Source: CAIKMD01 sp035552195 (GTDB taxonomy: Bacteria > Pseudomonadota > Alphaproteobacteria > ATCC43930 > CGMCC-115725). From it: a DNA stretch of 64,000 nucleotides. Below are positions 60,816 to 64,000 of the stretch, one piece after another. Made by a program: the position numbers and the translations under genes. Where the stretch lies: positions 62,001-126,000 of the forward strand of contig DASZLU010000158.1 of NCBI GenBank assembly GCA_035552195.1, in the 5' to 3' direction. The number at the start of each line of letters is the position of its first letter. Positions within the stretch are counted from its first letter, which is position 1. Below the pieces are notes generated by a model. It was not told the origin of the DNA. It did no database searches and worked only from the letters and a program-made list of their open reading frames with translations.

Positions 60816-62590
60816 TCGCCCGCCGCCGCCGGGGCGGCTTCTCGTTGTTTCTCAGCCTTGATCTTGGCGCGCGCGGCCGCGGTGGCGGCTTCGTCGATCG
60901 AAAGATCGTCGTTGATGATCACGCCGTAGAATGTCGCCGCCGCTTCGCGGCTGACGAATTCGTTGAGCACATCCTCGCGCACGCGCGCTGCCTGGCGCTC
61001 CAGCGGATCGCCCCAGCCGCCGCCGCCGCCGGTCAACGTCGACATCACGCTGTCCGCGGGTAGTGGCGTGCGGAAGCCGTAATTCGGTTTGAAGTCGTTA
61101 TCGCCCGGCTTTTTCACGAAGCATTCCGAATAGCTGCCGTTCATGCCGCCAAAGAGGCCCCAAGGCGGGCACGAGCGGCGATCGGAGCGGCCGAGATTCC
61201 AGCGGCCCTCGACCAGGCTGCGCGCGCGCACGTTGAGGCCGACGCCGCCGCGGAACTTGCCGGGTCCGCCGCTATCCGGGCGGAAGCCGCGATTCTCGAT
61301 GAGGATCGGCACTTTCAACTCCATCGCCTCGATCGAGCCGTTGCGCACATCGCCCTGGCAGATCGAGACGCTGCCATTCTCGCCGTCCTCGGTCGGGCGG
61401 CCACCCCAGCCGGCGCCTTCGATCGATTGCGTGACGAAGCGGCGATTGGTCTTGGGATCGATGCCGGAAAAGATGATCGAGCCGCCGCCCATCGTCCCGT
61501 GATGCGCCGCCGGCGTGCGATCCGGCATCGCCGGCGCGAGCGAGCGCACGATCACATCGACAACCGTTGGCAGGATGCGGCTCCACCCGGTCATCGGCGC
61601 GGGATAGCGCGCCATCATGATCGTGCCTTCGGGCAGCACGATGTCGAGCGCGCGGAACGAGCCTTCGTTGACCGGTGCCAGCGGCTGGGTGAGCGCCTTA
61701 TAGGCGATGCGCGCGCCGGCGAGCGTCCGCGAATTGAGCCCGCGCGTGCGTTCTTTCTCGCAGCCGGAGAGATCGATGATCATGCTGCCGCGTTCGACCG
61801 TGACCTTGGCGTGGATATGGACGGCCTCCACACCCATCGGCGTATTGTCGTCGAGGACGGCCGAGGCTTCGTAAACCCCATCTTTGATCTGAGAGACAAC
61901 CGCTCGGCATTTCGCTTCGGTTTCGTCGAAGATGCGCGCGACCGCGCCTTGCATCGTCTCCTTGCCGTAGCGCTGGAACAACTCGTCGACGCGGCGCAAC
62001 GCCAGTCGGCAGGCGGCAATTTGCGAGCGCAGGTCGCCCATCGAGCTTTCCGGGAAGCGAATGTTGTCGCGGATCACCTGCTGCAGCGTCTCGTCGAGCA
62101 CATCGCGGCGATAGAGCTTCAGCTGATTGAGCTGCAGCCCTTCCTGCCAGGGATCGGGACAATCAGGGCCGGCGCCGAAACCCGTGCTGGTGCCGCCGAT
62201 GTCGATCCAATGCGCGCGCACCATCGAGAAAAGCTGCAGCTCGCCCTCGAAGAAATAGGGCATGTAGATGACGATGTTGTTGAGGTGCTGTCCGGCGACG
62301 GCTTGGTGATTCATGATGATGACATCGCCCGGCGCGAAACCGTCGCGGCCGTATTTCTTTACGCCGTCGGTGATGATGATGCCGAGATCGGCGACGAAAT
62401 GCGAAACGCCGCCGACATTCTGGCAGAGCAGTTCGCCGTCGGCGTTGACGAGTGCGGTGCAGAAGTCGCGCACCTCGTAGATCATCATGTTGTAGGAGGT
62501 GCGCTGGAGATCGGCGGCCATCTCGTTCGAGATCGCCGGCAACGCGTTGCGGATGACCTCGAGCGTCACCGGATCCAGATTGACCGCCAT
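60812..62590 (-). CDS. Hydantoinase B/oxoprolinase family protein
   Basis: ATG 62590 behind AGGGAGGG gives 592 residues; the longer open frame crosses the nadA promoter. HyuB marks: VNLDPVTLEVIRNALPAISNEMAADLQRTSYN, FAPGDVIIMNHQAVAGQHLNN, the metal-binding HWIDIGGTSTGFG and GGGGGWGDPLERQAARVREDVLNEFVS at the end. With a HyuA subunit such proteins hydrolyse N-methylhydantoin or 5-oxoproline with ATP, or form acetone/acetophenone carboxylases. HyuA is not adjacent, so partner and substrate are unknown. Confidence 0.9.
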   Translation of the reverse strand: MAVNLDPVTLEVIRNALPAISNEMAADLQRTSYNMMIYEVRDFCTALVNADGELLCQNVGGVSHFVADLGIIITDGVKKYGRDGFAPGDVIIMNHQAVAGQHLNNIVIYMPYFFEGELQLFSMVRAHWIDIGGTSTGFGAGPDCPDPWQEGLQLNQLKLYRRDVLDETLQQVIRDNIRFPESSMGDLRSQIAACRLALRRVDELFQRYGKETMQGAVARIFDETEAKCRAVVSQIKDGVYEASAVLDDNTPMGVEAVHIHAKVTVERGSMIIDLSGCEKERTRGLNSRTLAGARIAYKALTQPLAPVNEGSFRALDIVLPEGTIMMARYPAPMTGWSRILPTVVDVIVRSLAPAMPDRTPAAHHGTMGGGSIIFSGIDPKTNRRFVTQSIEGAGWGGRPTEDGENGSVSICQGDVRNGSIEAMELKVPILIENRGFRPDSGGPGKFRGGVGLNVRARSLVEGRWNLGRSDRRSCPPWGLFGGMNGSYSECFVKKPGDNDFKPNYGFRTPLPADSVMSTLTGGGGGWGDPLERQAARVREDVLNEFVSREAAATFYGVIINDDLSIDEAATAAARAKIKAEKQREAAPAAAGD

Positions 62591-62733
62591 CGACCGACCC
62601 TCCCTAAAAACCAGTTCTTCCCACTGAAACCGATGACCGGTTCGCCCGCAAGGGTTTCCGGCGGAGCCGCGAGGGTTTCCCGGAGCGCCGAACCGCCTTG
62701 CGCCGGGCGCTGGGCTACCGCGACTCGTCCCTC

Positions 62734-62789
62734 TTGACCTTATGCTCAGCGATAGTATATCTTTGGAAAATTGCTCATAATGAGCATAA
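62734..62789 (+). promoter_or_regulatory. nadA promoter with inverted half-sites, putative NadQ operator
   Basis: -35 TTGACC (62734-62739) and -10 TATATC (62756-62761). TTATGCTCA lies between them at 62740-62748 and its exact reverse complement TGAGCATAA at 62781-62789. A third, inner pair GCTCAT-A-ATGAGC (62773-62785) is perfect too. Half-sites are 41 bases apart, about four helical turns. Placement over the core promoter and the expected RNA start suggests repression, most simply by the NadQ-like protein. Confidence 0.65.
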
Positions 62790-62809
62790 GGCATTTAGGG
62801 AAAATCGCC

Positions 62810-63772
62810 GTGCCCGATACCGCGCTGCTCTATGACCGCGTCAAAACCTTCATTCCGCCGATGGAATGGGGCGTCTTTGCCGACGACATCGAGGCGATCC
62901 TGGCGCTGAAGCGTCAGCGCAATGCCGTTCTCCTCGCGCACAACTACCAGACGCCCGAGATTTTTCACTGCGTCGCCGACATCACCGGCGACAGCCTCGC
63001 TTTGGCGCGCGAGGCGCAGAAGACCGAAGCCTCGGTCATCGTTCTCGCCGGCGTCCATTTCATGGCCGAGACGGCCAAGCTCCTCAATCCCGAAAAAACC
63101 GTCCTTATTCCCGATACACGCGCCGGCTGCTCGCTCGCCGAATCGATCACGGCGGAGGACGTGCGGCTGATGCGCCAGCGCTATCCCGGACGGCCGGTGA
63201 TCACCTATGTGAACACCTCGGCGGCCGTGAAAGCCGAAAGCGACATCTGCTGCACCTCGGGCAATGCGAAGAAGGTCGTCGAATCGCTCGGCGTGCCGGA
63301 AGTGATCATGCTGCCCGACGAATACCTGGCGCAGAACGTCGCCAAGAAGACCAAGGTCAAGATCATCGCCTGGAAGGGCCATTGCGAGGTGCATGAGCGC
63401 TTCACTGCGGCGGAAATCCGCGAGCTGCGCGCGAGCCATCCCGGCGTCGTCGTGCTGGCGCATCCCGAATGCCCGCCCGATGTCGTGGCCGAAGCGGATT
63501 TCGCCGGCTCGACCGCGGCGATGAACGATTATGTCGCCGAGCGCCGCCCGCGCCGCGTCGTGCTGATGACCGAATGCTCAATGAGCGACAACGTCGCCCT
63601 GCAGCATCCAGCGACCGAGTTCGTACGACCCTGCAATCTCTGCCCGCATATGAAGCGCATCACCCTGCCGAAGATCCGCCAGGCGCTGGAGACGATGCAG
63701 CACGAGGTGACGATCGACCCGGCGCTCGCCGCCCGCGCGCGTCTCGCGGTCGAGCGCATGCTCAAAATCTAG
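62810..63772 (+). CDS. nadA: Quinolinate synthase A
   Basis: GTG 62810, 9 bases after AGGG, gives 320 residues and leaves the operator outside the gene; an ATG at 62780 inside the operator is in frame but less likely. [4Fe-4S] ligands: Cys107 (RAGCSLA), Cys192 (KGHCEVHERF) and Cys278 (PCNLCPHMK). VLLAHNYQTPEIF and GVHFMAETAKLL are also typical. Condenses iminoaspartate with dihydroxyacetone phosphate to quinolinate in de novo NAD synthesis. nadB follows after 9 bases. Confidence 0.94.
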   Translation: MPDTALLYDRVKTFIPPMEWGVFADDIEAILALKRQRNAVLLAHNYQTPEIFHCVADITGDSLALAREAQKTEASVIVLAGVHFMAETAKLLNPEKTVLIPDTRAGCSLAESITAEDVRLMRQRYPGRPVITYVNTSAAVKAESDICCTSGNAKKVVESLGVPEVIMLPDEYLAQNVAKKTKVKIIAWKGHCEVHERFTAAEIRELRASHPGVVVLAHPECPPDVVAEADFAGSTAAMNDYVAERRPRRVVLMTECSMSDNVALQHPATEFVRPCNLCPHMKRITLPKIRQALETMQHEVTIDPALAARARLAVERMLKI

Positions 63773-63781
63773 GAAACCTCC

Positions 63782-64000
63782 ATGCCATACCCGTCGGACG
63801 AATTCATCGGCCGGCCGGTCATCATCGGCGCCGGCCTCGCCGGGCTTATCACAGCGCTTCATCTGGCGCCCGAAAAGCCGATCGTGCTGTCGAAAGCCGC
63901 ACTCGGCACGGGCGCGGCGAGCGCCAAGGCGCAAGGCGGCGTCGCCGCCGCGATCGGCCAGGATGATGACCCCCGCCTTCACGCCGCCGACACGATCGCT
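63782..64000 (+). CDS. nadB: L-aspartate oxidase, N-terminal part (cut by window end)
   Basis: Only the first 73 codons are inside the window. The FAD fold is clear (RPVIIGAGLAGLITALHLAPE, VLSKAALGTGAASAKAQGGVAAAIG), as is the start of the substrate-domain loop (DDDPRLHAADTIA), which is the usual NadB sequence. It oxidises aspartate to iminoaspartate for NadA. nadC is expected next, outside the window. Confidence 0.92.
   Translation, partial: MPYPSDEFIGRPVIIGAGLAGLITALHLAPEKPIVLSKAALGTGAASAKAQGGVAAAIGQDDDPRLHAADTIA

Overview
The window is a high-GC, tightly packed chromosomal segment of an alphaproteobacterium. The lineage signs are a DUF1674 (SDHAF4-type) protein ending in the family's signature tail, a homospermidine synthase, the DUF2849-cysI-DUF934 sulfite reductase operon, a NadQ-like NAD regulator close to nadAB, and an oxalate/formate module. 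I cannot name a genus from sequence alone. I saw no rRNA, tRNA, CRISPR array, insertion sequence or phage gene.

Layout. 1-10 kb is mostly minus strand: a broken phoD, heparinase-like protein, rpe, a degenerate cytochrome c gene, then a Rieske oxygenase alpha/beta pair with a GMC dehydrogenase and a gluconate-dehydrogenase subunit-3-like protein, then rsmB and a DTW-domain tRNA modification gene. 10-16 kb: DUF1674, an SDR enzyme, a Bax inhibitor-1 protein, a choline-dehydrogenase-like GMC enzyme, an ArsR-SRPBCC-GST-DUF899 operon behind a clear palindromic operator, and a SHOCT membrane protein behind an FNR/FixK-type box. 16-21 kb: DoxX, then an ABC exporter pair divergent from a TesA-like esterase (the ybbP-ybbA/tesA arrangement of E. 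coli), then thpR. 21-26 kb: an AT-richer membrane protein, a small lipoprotein, and an assimilatory sulfite reductase operon headed by a 1-Cys peroxiredoxin. 26-29 kb: trans-aconitate methyltransferase, EVE, a Rieske ferredoxin-like protein and homospermidine synthase.

29-47.5 kb holds the most coherent physiology, oxalate catabolism: a GntR/FCD regulator with a 12-bp palindrome by its promoter, oxalyl-CoA decarboxylase (oxc), formyl-CoA:oxalate CoA-transferase (frc), an NAD-linked formate dehydrogenase (fused NuoE/NuoF-like subunit plus catalytic subunit) and an OFA-family antiporter. tamA, tamB and sucCD sit in the middle of it. Oxalate would enter by the antiporter, be activated by Frc, decarboxylated by Oxc, and the formate oxidised to CO2 with NADH.

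47.5-57.9 kb is accessory metabolism: SIMPL protein, CmcJ/NvfI-like oxygenase, FAH-family hydrolase, MDR oxidoreductase, HU, flavin reductase, an orphan branched-chain-type binding protein, ArfB, an HtrA-like protein with a destroyed catalytic triad, a pentapeptide-repeat protein with an internal duplication, and a DapA-like protein lacking the Schiff-base lysine. 58-64 kb: NadQ-like regulator, sensor histidine kinase, hydantoinase-B-like protein, and nadA-nadB (nadB cut by the window end). The nadA promoter carries a strong set of inverted half-sites, a plausible NadQ operator.

No single unprecedented system is proven. The best candidates for something undescribed are the Rieske/GMC/subunit-3 module, the lysine-less DapA homologue, the duplicated pentapeptide architecture and the predicted regulatory sites.
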